In this document: piece by piece, positions 1 to 6,513 of the stretch
How positions within the stretch are numbered: the first letter of the stretch is position 1
How the letters are laid out: each line of letters starts with the position of its first letter
DNA from: Frankiales bacterium
Lineage (GTDB): Bacteria; Actinomycetota; Actinomycetes; JAFAQI01
Assembly (NCBI GenBank): GCA_019246495.1
Contig: JAFAQI010000327.1
Location: forward strand, 1 to 6,874
Direction: 5' to 3'
DNA length: 6,874 bases
The notes under the pieces: model-generated
Told to the model about the DNA's origin: nothing
The model's database searches: none
What the model saw: only the letters and a program-made list of their open reading frames with translations
Program-made: the position numbers and the translations under genes

Positions 1-79
1 CTCGAGGCTGGCCCTGCCACGCCCCCGAGCTGCGGGACACGACGCCCTCCCCGCCGTAGCGACAGAAGAGGCCACGGCT

Positions 80-1843
80 GTGCTGGACACGCGCGACGCC
101 ATCGACGTCGCAGCCGTGCCCGCTGACGTCGTACGCCGGGTCCTCCCCGTGCCGACCGGCCTTCCGCGAGACGTCGAACGCGACCTCGCCGCACTTGTCG
201 GTGTCGCCGCGCCACCGCCGGCCGACCACGACACCGAGCTCGACGACGACCTGCATCACGACGCCGAGCCCAAAGGCGGCGGCCGGCCCGACTTCGCCCA
301 CCGGCTGCTGCGCGTGGCGGAGTTTGTCACGTTCGGCGCGTTCGTCCTCCTCGTCGCGTCCGCGATGCTCGCCGCCCGGTTCGGCGACGGCAGCCTGCAC
401 GTCCACGAGCTTCCGTTCGCGGGCTGGGGCCTCGGCGCCACCGTCAGCGCGCTCGCACTGGCAGCGCTGTCCGGCGACGCCTACGCCGAAGAGCTCCGGC
501 CGACCCGCCGCCGCGTCATCAGCGGCCTGCTCATGCTTGCGTTGCTCGGCTGCGTCACGGGCGTCGTCGCCAACAGCGACGGTGTCGCCGGACCGGCCTG
601 GGTGCTGTTCCTGCCGGTCGTCCTCGTCGCGGGCGCGGTCTCCGGTCCGACGCTCGGCCTGCTCGTTGGCGCGGGCGCGGCGGCCGGGGTCTACGTCGCC
701 GCGGGGCTCTCCGACACCCTGACCGTCGCCGGCGTCGGCCGGCTCGTCGTCCTGCTGCCGGCGTTTCCGGCGGTCGGCTGGTCGGCCGGGGCCCTGGCTG
801 GCCTCGCCCGCGCCGCGACGCTGGAGGCGCAGGACCGCCGGCACGCGCTCGAGAGCGACGTCCGCAGCATCTCCGCCGTGCTCGACCGGGTCGCGGCCGG
901 CGACCTGTCCGTCGTGCCCGGCCCCGGCGAGCATGCCGACCCGGTCGCGACCAGCCTCGCGGTCGCCTTCGCCGACACCCTGCTCGCGCTGCGCCGTCTC
1001 GTCCGGCAGATGGACACCGTCTCCGACCAGCTCGCCTCCAGCTCGATCGACCTCGCTGGCGCGGCCGAGCAGGAAGCCGGCGCCGTCGAGACGCAGGTCG
1101 CTGCCGTCGCCGAGACCACGATGACCATCGAGCAGCTCGCGTCCACGGCGGCAACCATCGCGGAGACCGCCGTACGGGTCTCCCAGTTCGCCGGCAGCAC
1201 CCGCCGCGACGTCGACGCCGGCGCGAGCGCCGTGGCCGACGCGACCGCCGCCATGGGACGGATCGCCGAAAGCGTCTCGCAGCTCGACGCCCGGGCCGAA
1301 GCCCTCGCCGAGCGGATCGCGCGCATCGCGCAAACGACTCACTCGATCGACGAGCTCGCCCGCCGCACGTCGGTCCTCGCCGTCAACGCGTCGATCGAAG
1401 CAGCGCGTGCCGGCGAGCACGGCAGCGGCTTCGGCACCGTCGCCGACGAGGTGCGGACGCTCGCCGCACGCGCGCGCGACGCGACTGCCCGCATCTCCGG
1501 CATCGTTGGCGAGCTCGAGGCCGAGGCTGCCGCGACGGCCGCGGCGAGCCACGACGGGCACGAGGCGGTCCAGGTCGGTACGGCGTTGCAGGAGGATGTC
1601 GTCGCGGCTCTCTCGCGCATCGCCGCGATGGTGGACCGTACGACGGCAGCCTCCCGCGAGATCACCGAGGCCACGCGCATGCAGCGGGTCGCCTCCGATG
1701 CGGTCGTGTCGGCGATGACCACCGTGACCGGCGCCAGCGACCGCTACCGCGCCGGCAGCCGCCGCCACGCCGAGGCCGCCGGACGGCTCCGCGACCTGGC
1801 CGAGGGCCTGCGTTCGGCGCTCGGGAGGTTCAAGGTCACATGA
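80..1843 (+). CDS. Methyl-accepting chemotaxis protein with polytopic membrane N-terminus
   Basis: A chemoreceptor that should sit in the inner membrane and control the kinase encoded by the next gene. Seen in the 587-residue translation: an acidic, proline-rich cytoplasmic start (1-75); about six hydrophobic segments near residues 82-99, 112-131, 146-164, 173-190, 192-210 and 219-243; a HAMP-like stretch at about 250-310 (VAAGDLSVVPG); then a long Ala/Glu-rich coiled coil. The signalling hairpin is at about 428-465, with TSVLAVNASIEAARAGE followed by GSGFGTVADEVRTLA. There is no large extracytoplasmic ligand domain, so sensing probably occurs in the membrane or through a partner (inference). 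No C-terminal CheR-docking pentapeptide is present; it ends GRFKVT. The GTG start has GAAGAGG at 65-71, 8 nt upstream. However, the same frame has no stop back to base 2, so a start outside the window is possible. It is followed after 30 bp by cheA, presumably in one operon. The family call is secure; the ligand and the exact start are unknown. Confidence 0.9.
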   Translation: MLDTRDAIDVAAVPADVVRRVLPVPTGLPRDVERDLAALVGVAAPPPADHDTELDDDLHHDAEPKGGGRPDFAHRLLRVAEFVTFGAFVLLVASAMLAARFGDGSLHVHELPFAGWGLGATVSALALAALSGDAYAEELRPTRRRVISGLLMLALLGCVTGVVANSDGVAGPAWVLFLPVVLVAGAVSGPTLGLLVGAGAAAGVYVAAGLSDTLTVAGVGRLVVLLPAFPAVGWSAGALAGLARAATLEAQDRRHALESDVRSISAVLDRVAAGDLSVVPGPGEHADPVATSLAVAFADTLLALRRLVRQMDTVSDQLASSSIDLAGAAEQEAGAVETQVAAVAETTMTIEQLASTAATIAETAVRVSQFAGSTRRDVDAGASAVADATAAMGRIAESVSQLDARAEALAERIARIAQTTHSIDELARRTSVLAVNASIEAARAGEHGSGFGTVADEVRTLAARARDATARISGIVGELEAEAAATAAASHDGHEAVQVGTALQEDVVAALSRIAAMVDRTTAASREITEATRMQRVASDAVVSAMTTVTGASDRYRAGSRRHAEAAGRLRDLAEGLRSALGRFKVT

Positions 1844-1873
1844 CCAGAACCGACATTTCAATGGTGAGGGCGC

Positions 1874-4051
1874 ATGGTCGGGTGGGCTGAGGACCCGGAG
1901 CTGCTCGCGACGTTCCGCGCAGAGGTCGAGGAACGCGTCGCGTCGCTGTCCGCTGGGCTCCTTCAGCTCGAGACCCATCCGTCGCCGCGCCAGGTTGTCG
2001 TCGGGATGTTCCGCGACGCGCACACCGTCAAGGGCTCCGCGCGCATGCTGGGCCTCACCGGCGTGCTCCAGGTCGCGCACCGCTGCGAGGACCTGCTCGG
2101 CGCGATCCGCGACGAACGACTGCCGGTACGCCGCGACCTCATCGACCTGCTTCTCGCCGCCTGCGACGGCATCGGCTCGGCGATGCCCGGTCTCGAGGAC
2201 CCCGTGCCCGACGAGCACCTGACCGCGCTCGCCGATGCGCTCGACCGCGCGATCTCCGGCGAGGAGCCGGTCACCGTCCCGGTCTGGTCGCCTGTGGTCG
2301 TCGACGAGGACGACGCCGACGCAGACTCTCGGGCGTTCGATGACGACCGTCGGGCGTGGGCGACCGACTCGGTGCGGGTCGCTACGGCGAAGGTCTATGA
2401 CCTGCTCGACGTCGTCGGCGAGGCGGAGCTCGATGCCCGCCGTGTCGAGCGCGCGACGAGCGACCTCGACGCTCTTGCCGCCGAGCACAACCGCCTCGTT
2501 CGCGCGTTGCGCGACGCGATGCCGGCGTCCGGCCCGTCGGCGGAGGTCGGCGTCGCGCTGGGCAGCCTCGTCGCTGTGGCCGACCAGCTGACTGCGTCGT
2601 CGCGTGACTTGCGCGAGTTGGTCGACGATGCCCGCGGCCGCCTCGCCGTCGTCCGCGACGGAGCCATGGGACTCGCGATGGTTCCGGTACGCCGGGTCGT
2701 CGCCGGCTTGCCCCGCGTCGTACGCGATGTCGCCGCCGCCAGTGGCAAGGACGTCCGGCTCGTCCTCACCGGTGAGGACGTCGAGCTGGACAAGCAGGTG
2801 CTCGACGGCGTCTCCGACGCTTTGAAGCATCTCGTCGTCAACGCCGTCGACCACGGTTGTGAAAGCCCGGCCGACCGGCTCGCCGTCGGCAAGCCGACAC
2901 AGGCGACCGTCACCGTTGCGGCCCGCGCCGCCGGCGGGACGGTCGTGCTCGATGTCAGTGATGACGGCGCGGGCGTCGACGAGGACGCGTTGCGCGCGAC
3001 CGCGATCGCTCGCGGTGTCCTGCCGGCCGACACGACGCTGAGCGGAAGTGCGCTGCTGCAGGTGCTGTTCCTGCCTGCGTTCTCCACGGCGAGCGAGGTC
3101 ACCGAGACCTCCGGTCGCGGTGTGGGTCTCGACGTCGTCCGCGCTGCGGTCGAGTCACTCGGTGGCACGGTCGATCTGCGCACGACTCCGGGTGCGGGCA
3201 CAACGTTCACATTGACGCTGCCGGTGACGCTCGGGGTGCTGCGCTGTCTCATCGCGCGGGTCGGTGGCGAACGTTACGCGTTGCCGGTGCCCGGAATCGT
3301 CGAGTCGATCTCGTTGAAGGACGCGACGGTTCACATGCTTGCCGGCAACCCGGTCGTCGTCCGGCACGGCGCGACGCTGCCGCTGCTCGACCTAGGCGCG
3401 GCGCTCGGCCTCACCGGGGAGCGGCAGGCGCGTGCCGCTGTCGTCGTCCGGCACGGTGACCGTCAGGTCGCGTGGGCGGTCGACCGGCTTGACGGCGAGC
3501 TCGAGCTCGTCGTCAAGGACCTCGGGCCGTTCCTCGGCCGGCTGCCGCTGGTGAGCGGCGCGACGATCGACGGCGACGGCACGGTGATCTGCCTCGTCGA
3601 TCTGCGCGAGCTCAGCGGCGAGTCGTCGCCTGCCGCGGTCATGGCGACCGCCGAGCCGGAGCAGTCGGAGGCGGCGGTTCGCAAGCCGCGGGTGCTGGTG
3701 GTCGAGGACTCCGTCGGCGTACGTGAGCTCGAGCGGGTCATCCTCGAAGGCGCCGGCTACGAGGTCATCACCGCGGTCGACGGACTCGACGGTGCTGAGC
3801 GGCTGAAAGGTACGCCGACGGACCTCGTGGTGTCGGACGTCGAGATGCCAGGCATGGACGGCTTCGCGTTGACGCGGACGATCCGTCGTACGCGCGGCTG
3901 GGAGCAGGTGCCCGTCGTCATCATGACGTCGCGCGGCAGCGAAGACGACCAGAAGGCCGGGCTCGAAGCCGGTGCGAGTGCCTACCTGTTGAAGACCGAG
4001 TTCGACCAGAACCAGCTCGTCGAGACGGTCCGCCGTCTCGTCGGCCGTTGA
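1874..4051 (+). CDS. cheA: Hybrid chemotaxis histidine kinase CheA with C-terminal receiver
   Basis: Cytoplasmic kinase of a chemosensory array. It autophosphorylates on a histidine and passes phosphate to receivers. Domains in the 725 residues: P1 Hpt at about 5-115 with phospho-His50 in FRDAHTVKGSARMLG; an acidic linker at about 130-160 in place of a recognisable P2; the P3 dimerisation helices at about 165-260; the P4 ATPase with N box (HLVVNAVDHG, Asn323), G1 box (DDGAG, Asp363) and G2 box (SGRGVGLDVV, 413-422); the P5 CheW-like domain at about 453-585; and a receiver at 606-725. The receiver keeps Glu611/Asp612, phospho-acceptor Asp655 (SDVEMPGMDG), Thr685 and Lys707, so it looks active. 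Such CheA-receiver fusions are known in non-flagellar systems such as FrzE and may act as a phosphate sink or an output (family knowledge). The ATG at 1874 is preferred because an in-frame TGA lies at 1865-1867. Its Shine-Dalgarno GAGGG (1866-1870) is only 3 nt upstream, which is unusually close. P2 may be missing or too diverged to recognise. Confidence 0.95.
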   Translation: MVGWAEDPELLATFRAEVEERVASLSAGLLQLETHPSPRQVVVGMFRDAHTVKGSARMLGLTGVLQVAHRCEDLLGAIRDERLPVRRDLIDLLLAACDGIGSAMPGLEDPVPDEHLTALADALDRAISGEEPVTVPVWSPVVVDEDDADADSRAFDDDRRAWATDSVRVATAKVYDLLDVVGEAELDARRVERATSDLDALAAEHNRLVRALRDAMPASGPSAEVGVALGSLVAVADQLTASSRDLRELVDDARGRLAVVRDGAMGLAMVPVRRVVAGLPRVVRDVAAASGKDVRLVLTGEDVELDKQVLDGVSDALKHLVVNAVDHGCESPADRLAVGKPTQATVTVAARAAGGTVVLDVSDDGAGVDEDALRATAIARGVLPADTTLSGSALLQVLFLPAFSTASEVTETSGRGVGLDVVRAAVESLGGTVDLRTTPGAGTTFTLTLPVTLGVLRCLIARVGGERYALPVPGIVESISLKDATVHMLAGNPVVVRHGATLPLLDLGAALGLTGERQARAAVVVRHGDRQVAWAVDRLDGELELVVKDLGPFLGRLPLVSGATIDGDGTVICLVDLRELSGESSPAAVMATAEPEQSEAAVRKPRVLVVEDSVGVRELERVILEGAGYEVITAVDGLDGAERLKGTPTDLVVSDVEMPGMDGFALTRTIRRTRGWEQVPVVIMTSRGSEDDQKAGLEAGASAYLLKTEFDQNQLVETVRRLVGR

Positions 4052-4055
4052 GGAG
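4050..4055 (+). promoter_or_regulatory. Ribosome binding site of the receiver-GAF gene
   Basis: GAGGAG begins inside the cheA stop codon (TGA, 4049-4051) and ends 7 nt before the ATG at 4063. This placement selects ATG 4063 over the in-frame TTG at 4048, which would overlap cheA and has no such site upstream. It implies that the two genes are translated from the same transcript and may be translationally coupled. Confidence 0.75.
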
Positions 4056-4062
4056 TAGAGCC

Positions 4063-5025
4063 ATGCCGACCGTTGTCATCGCCGACGACAGCCCGACGCT
4101 GCGCCGCATCGTCTCCTCGGTGCTGACCCGCGAGGGGTTCGAGGTCGTCCAGGCCGAAGACGGCGTCGAGGCCGTGCAGGCGGTGTTCCGCACGATGCCG
4201 GACGCGGTCGTCCTCGACGTGCAGATGCCCCGCGTCTCCGGCTATGTCGCTGCGCGATTGCTCAAGGACGACTGGCAGACCGCGGACATCCCGATCGTGC
4301 TGCTCACCTCGCTCGACGCCGCGAGCGACCGTTACTGGGGCGCGCAGACCGGTGCCGACCGCTACCTGACCAAGGACTTCCAGGCGCCGGAGCTCGTCGC
4401 GGCGGTGCGCGAGATGATCGCCGCCGCGGACGAGGCGCGCAACGGTGCGCCGGCCTTGTGCGCGGACCCGGTCGAGCTGACCGCAGACGACGTGCTGTCG
4501 CGGGTGTGTGACTTGCTCGACCGCAAGCTGTTCGAGACATCGGTCGCCGCTGACGTCACCGCGCTCGCTGCGACCGCGCACGGCTTCGAGCACACGGTCG
4601 CCGGCGTCCTCGACGTGTTGCGCCGCTTCGTCGACTACGACCTTGCGACCGTGCTGCTGCTCGACGAGCAGACCAGCTACGTCGCGGTCGCCAACGAGAC
4701 GTCGCAGGTGCACTACACGGAGTTCATCACCGCGGCTGCCGATGCCACTTCGGCCGCTTCCGGTCAGGAGGTCGCGGTCGGTGCACTCGACGTGCGGCTC
4801 GCCGACCCGGAGTCGATGCTCGGTGAGGACGACGAGGCGCGGATGGCCACGTTCCTGTCGATGCCGTTGCGCGGACACGGTGGTCGCGTCATCGGTGTGC
4901 TCGCGCTGTCGAGCGGCACGAAGAACGCGTTCGGCGAGACGGCCTTGGCGACACTGCGGCTGATCGACGGACCGGCGGCCATCGTCATCGACAACGCGCG
5001 GCTGGCCGGCGTACACGCCTCCTGA
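4063..5025 (+). CDS. Response regulator with receiver and GAF domain
   Basis: A 320-residue soluble protein and the likely phosphate acceptor of the upstream CheA. The receiver (1-120) has the acidic pair Asp8/Asp9, phospho-acceptor Asp52 (VLDVQMP), Thr82 and Lys104 (YLTKDF), so every catalytic position is kept. After a linker with no recognisable fold comes a GAF domain at about 157-315. It has the predicted beta core (LATVLLLDEQTSYVAVAN), then SMPLRGHGGRVIGVLALSS, and ends with the typical GAF closing helix (LIDGPAAIVIDNARL). GAF domains bind small molecules or mediate dimerisation. The ligand here is unknown, and I do not see the NKFDE motif of cyclic-nucleotide GAFs. There is no DNA-binding, GGDEF, EAL or phosphatase domain, so the output must be protein contact or a partner encoded elsewhere. 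It sits 11 bp after cheA and ends 10 bp from the convergent cysS stop. The receiver call is certain; the GAF call is confident by pattern. Confidence 0.9.
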   Translation: MPTVVIADDSPTLRRIVSSVLTREGFEVVQAEDGVEAVQAVFRTMPDAVVLDVQMPRVSGYVAARLLKDDWQTADIPIVLLTSLDAASDRYWGAQTGADRYLTKDFQAPELVAAVREMIAAADEARNGAPALCADPVELTADDVLSRVCDLLDRKLFETSVAADVTALAATAHGFEHTVAGVLDVLRRFVDYDLATVLLLDEQTSYVAVANETSQVHYTEFITAAADATSAASGQEVAVGALDVRLADPESMLGEDDEARMATFLSMPLRGHGGRVIGVLALSSGTKNAFGETALATLRLIDGPAAIVIDNARLAGVHAS

Positions 5026-5035
5026 CGCAACGAGG

Positions 5036-6442
5036 TCAGCTGACCGTCCACGTCTGGCCGTCGGGGCCATCGGTCACTGCGACGCCGAGAGACGTGAGCT
5101 CGTCGCGCAAGGTGTCGGACGCGGCCCAGTCCTTCGCGGCCCGCGCCCGCTCGCGCCGCTGGAGCAGGTCCGCGGCGCCGTCCGGCAGCTCGGCCGCCAT
5201 CACCGGTTTGCCGACGTCGCGAACGAGGTCGAGTCCGAGCACGCGGTCGACCCACGCGAAGGTCTCGAACTTCGCACCCGCGGGGACGGCGTCGTCCTTC
5301 TCGAGGTCGGCGAGCGCGACGAGAGCCGTCGGAGTGTCGAGGTCGTCTTCGAAGGCCTCGCGGAGCCGGCCGACGTAGTCCTCCGCCATCGCGGCGGACG
5401 GTGCCTCCGCCCACGCGGCCACCTTGGTCCGCCAGCGGCGCAGGCGGCGGTCGGCGCCGGCGATCGCGTCCCAGGTGAGGTTCATCTGCTGGCGGTAGCG
5501 GCCGGTCAGATAAAAGAGCCGGACCGCGAGCGGGTCGAAGCCGCGCTCGGCGACATCGCGCACGAGCACGACGTTGCCGGTCGACTTCGCCATCTTGCGT
5601 CCGTCGGCGAGCAGGTGCTCGCCATGCACCCAGTGCCGGACGACCTCGTGACCGACAGCGGACTCCGACTGCGCGCGTTCGTCCTCGTGATGCGGGAAGC
5701 GCAGATCGATGCCGCCGGTGTGGATGTCGAAGGTCTCGCCAAGATAGTGCAGCGACATCGCCGAGCACTCGATGTGCCAGCCCGGAAAGCCCGGGCCCCA
5801 GGCCGTGTCCCAGACCATCTGCCGGTTGGCTCCGGCCGACTTCCAGAGCGCCCAGTCGGCGTGGAACCGCTTGCCTGCGGACAGCTCGGCTGCGTCTTGC
5901 CGGTGCCCGGCGCGCAGGTCCTCCAGCCGGTTGCCGGAGATGGCGCCGTACGACGGAAAAGACCGGGCGTCGAAGTAGACCGAGCCGTCCGCGCCGACGT
6001 ATGCGTGCTGCTTGTCCATCAACCGCGAGATGAGGTCGACGATCAGCTCAATGCACTCCGACGCGCGCGGATAGCGAGCCGCCGGCTTGATGTTCAGCGC
6101 CGCGCAGTCCTCGTGGAACTGCGCCTCATAGAACCGCGCGATCTCGAACGGGTCGCGATTCTCCTCGCGCGCAGCCAGCAACAGCTTGTCCTCGCCGGCA
6201 AGCTCGATCCCGGTGTCGTCGGCGAGATGGCCGACGTCGGTGATGTTCTGCACGAGTTCGACCGACCAGCCGTGCAACGTCTCCGCGCACCGGCTGATCA
6301 GGTCGCCGAGTACGAACGTCCGCAGGTTGCCGACGTGCTGCGAGCGGTAGACGGTCGGGCCGCAGGCATACATCGTCAACCGCCGGCTGCGTTCCGGACG
6401 GATCTCCTCGACGCGCCGCGTCCGGGTGTCGGTCAGGCGCAT
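5036..6442 (-). CDS. cysS: Cysteinyl-tRNA synthetase, divergent class I paralogue
   Basis: Class I aminoacyl-tRNA synthetase predicted to attach cysteine to tRNA-Cys in the cytoplasm; 468 residues. Seen: the N-terminal YACGPTVY motif; HVGN (36-39) at the usual HIGH position; NITDVGHLADD; PGWHIECSAMS; FDIHTGGIDLRFPHHEDE; and KMAKS (283-287) at the KMSKS position. The zinc ligands expected from E. coli CysRS (Cys28, Cys209, His234, Glu238) appear as Cys27, Cys226, His251 and Glu255. The spacing among the last three is identical. The C-terminal anticodon-domain tail (RRERARAAKDWAASDTLRDE) is present. It is not MshC, the mycothiol ligase relative, because the C-terminal tRNA-binding domain is kept and the N-terminal motif is CGPTVY. 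I recall actinobacterial second CysRS copies with this HVGN form, so this may be a paralogue alongside a housekeeping copy elsewhere. ATG 6442 is chosen for its Shine-Dalgarno GAGGGG at 6450-6455, 7 nt upstream. A start at 6565 would overlap rarD and add a non-family leader. Confidence 0.92.
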   Translation of the reverse strand: MRLTDTRTRRVEEIRPERSRRLTMYACGPTVYRSQHVGNLRTFVLGDLISRCAETLHGWSVELVQNITDVGHLADDTGIELAGEDKLLLAAREENRDPFEIARFYEAQFHEDCAALNIKPAARYPRASECIELIVDLISRLMDKQHAYVGADGSVYFDARSFPSYGAISGNRLEDLRAGHRQDAAELSAGKRFHADWALWKSAGANRQMVWDTAWGPGFPGWHIECSAMSLHYLGETFDIHTGGIDLRFPHHEDERAQSESAVGHEVVRHWVHGEHLLADGRKMAKSTGNVVLVRDVAERGFDPLAVRLFYLTGRYRQQMNLTWDAIAGADRRLRRWRTKVAAWAEAPSAAMAEDYVGRLREAFEDDLDTPTALVALADLEKDDAVPAGAKFETFAWVDRVLGLDLVRDVGKPVMAAELPDGAADLLQRRERARAAKDWAASDTLRDELTSLGVAVTDGPDGQTWTVS

Positions 6443-6449
6443 CGTCACA

Positions 6450-6455
6450 CCCCTC
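6450..6455 (-). promoter_or_regulatory. Ribosome binding site of cysS
   Basis: On the minus strand GAGGGG lies 7 nt before ATG 6442. This decides the start in favour of 6442 over the long upstream extension of the frame. The in-frame GTG at 6446-6448 is too close to this site to use it, but it could serve as a leaderless start if transcription begins there. Confidence 0.7.
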
Positions 6456-6513
6456 AGGCTATGGCCATCTGACCGGGTTCTAAGCCGGTCAGCTGGCCAT
6501 GCCCGCGTGTCAA
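6456..6513 (-). promoter_or_regulatory. Possible cysS promoter overlapping the dyad
   Basis: On the minus strand a perfect TTGACA (6508-6513) spans the rarD stop codon, and TAGCCT (6456-6461) fits the actinobacterial TAnnnT form of a -10 element. They are too far apart (46 nt) to be one promoter. TTGACA has no good -10 at 17-18 nt, and the region 17 nt upstream of TAGCCT is poor as a -35. If TAGCCT is used, transcription would begin near 6448, giving a nearly leaderless mRNA. The inverted repeat would then cover about -13 to -52. This is a weak call made by eye. Confidence 0.22.
6461..6500 (-). terminator. Strong stem-loop between rarD and cysS; terminator, attenuator or operator
   Basis: The arms ATGGCCATCTGACCGG (6461-6476) and CCGGTCAGCTGGCCAT (6485-6500) are inverted repeats: 15 of 16 bases pair around an 8-nt loop. 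The hairpin begins 9 nt after the rarD stop codon on the minus strand and ends 18 nt before the cysS ATG. No T run follows on either strand. It would therefore have to be a U-less terminator, as is often proposed in high-GC actinobacteria. If it terminates fully, only about 18 nt would remain for a cysS promoter, so attenuation or an operator role is equally possible. The dyad is clearly seen; its function is inferred. Confidence 0.5.

Noticed and set aside
1..6. CTCGAG (XhoI site) exactly at the left end, as a sign of a cloning junction
   Set aside because: One six-base palindrome in GC-rich DNA is expected by chance, and no vector-like sequence follows; the receptor frame runs straight through it.
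2395..3252. Minus-strand open frame of 285 codons inside cheA
   Set aside because: Its translation is a Ser/Thr/Arg-rich shadow with no motif. The plus strand here encodes the P3/P4 kinase core.
3353..3456. 17-nt direct repeat (GTCGTCGTCCGGCACGG) at 3353-3369 and 3440-3456
   Set aside because: Both copies encode VVVRHG in frame within the CheW-like P5 domain, 29 residues apart. Biased codon use on a repeated short peptide explains it, and there is no duplication of flanking sequence.
3982..5070. Long minus-strand open frame (362 codons) antisense to the receiver-GAF gene
   Set aside because: It lies opposite a clearly coding gene with intact receiver motifs. Its translation is Arg/Asp/Val-rich with no recognisable domain, which is typical of antisense frames in high-GC DNA.
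5036..6442. Assignment as MshC (mycothiol cysteine ligase)
   Set aside because: MshC lacks the C-terminal anticodon-binding region. This protein keeps it and has the CGPTVY motif of the synthetases.
5615..6472. Plus-strand open frame of 285 codons antisense to cysS
   Set aside because: It is opposite the conserved synthetase catalytic domain, and its own translation shows no family pattern.
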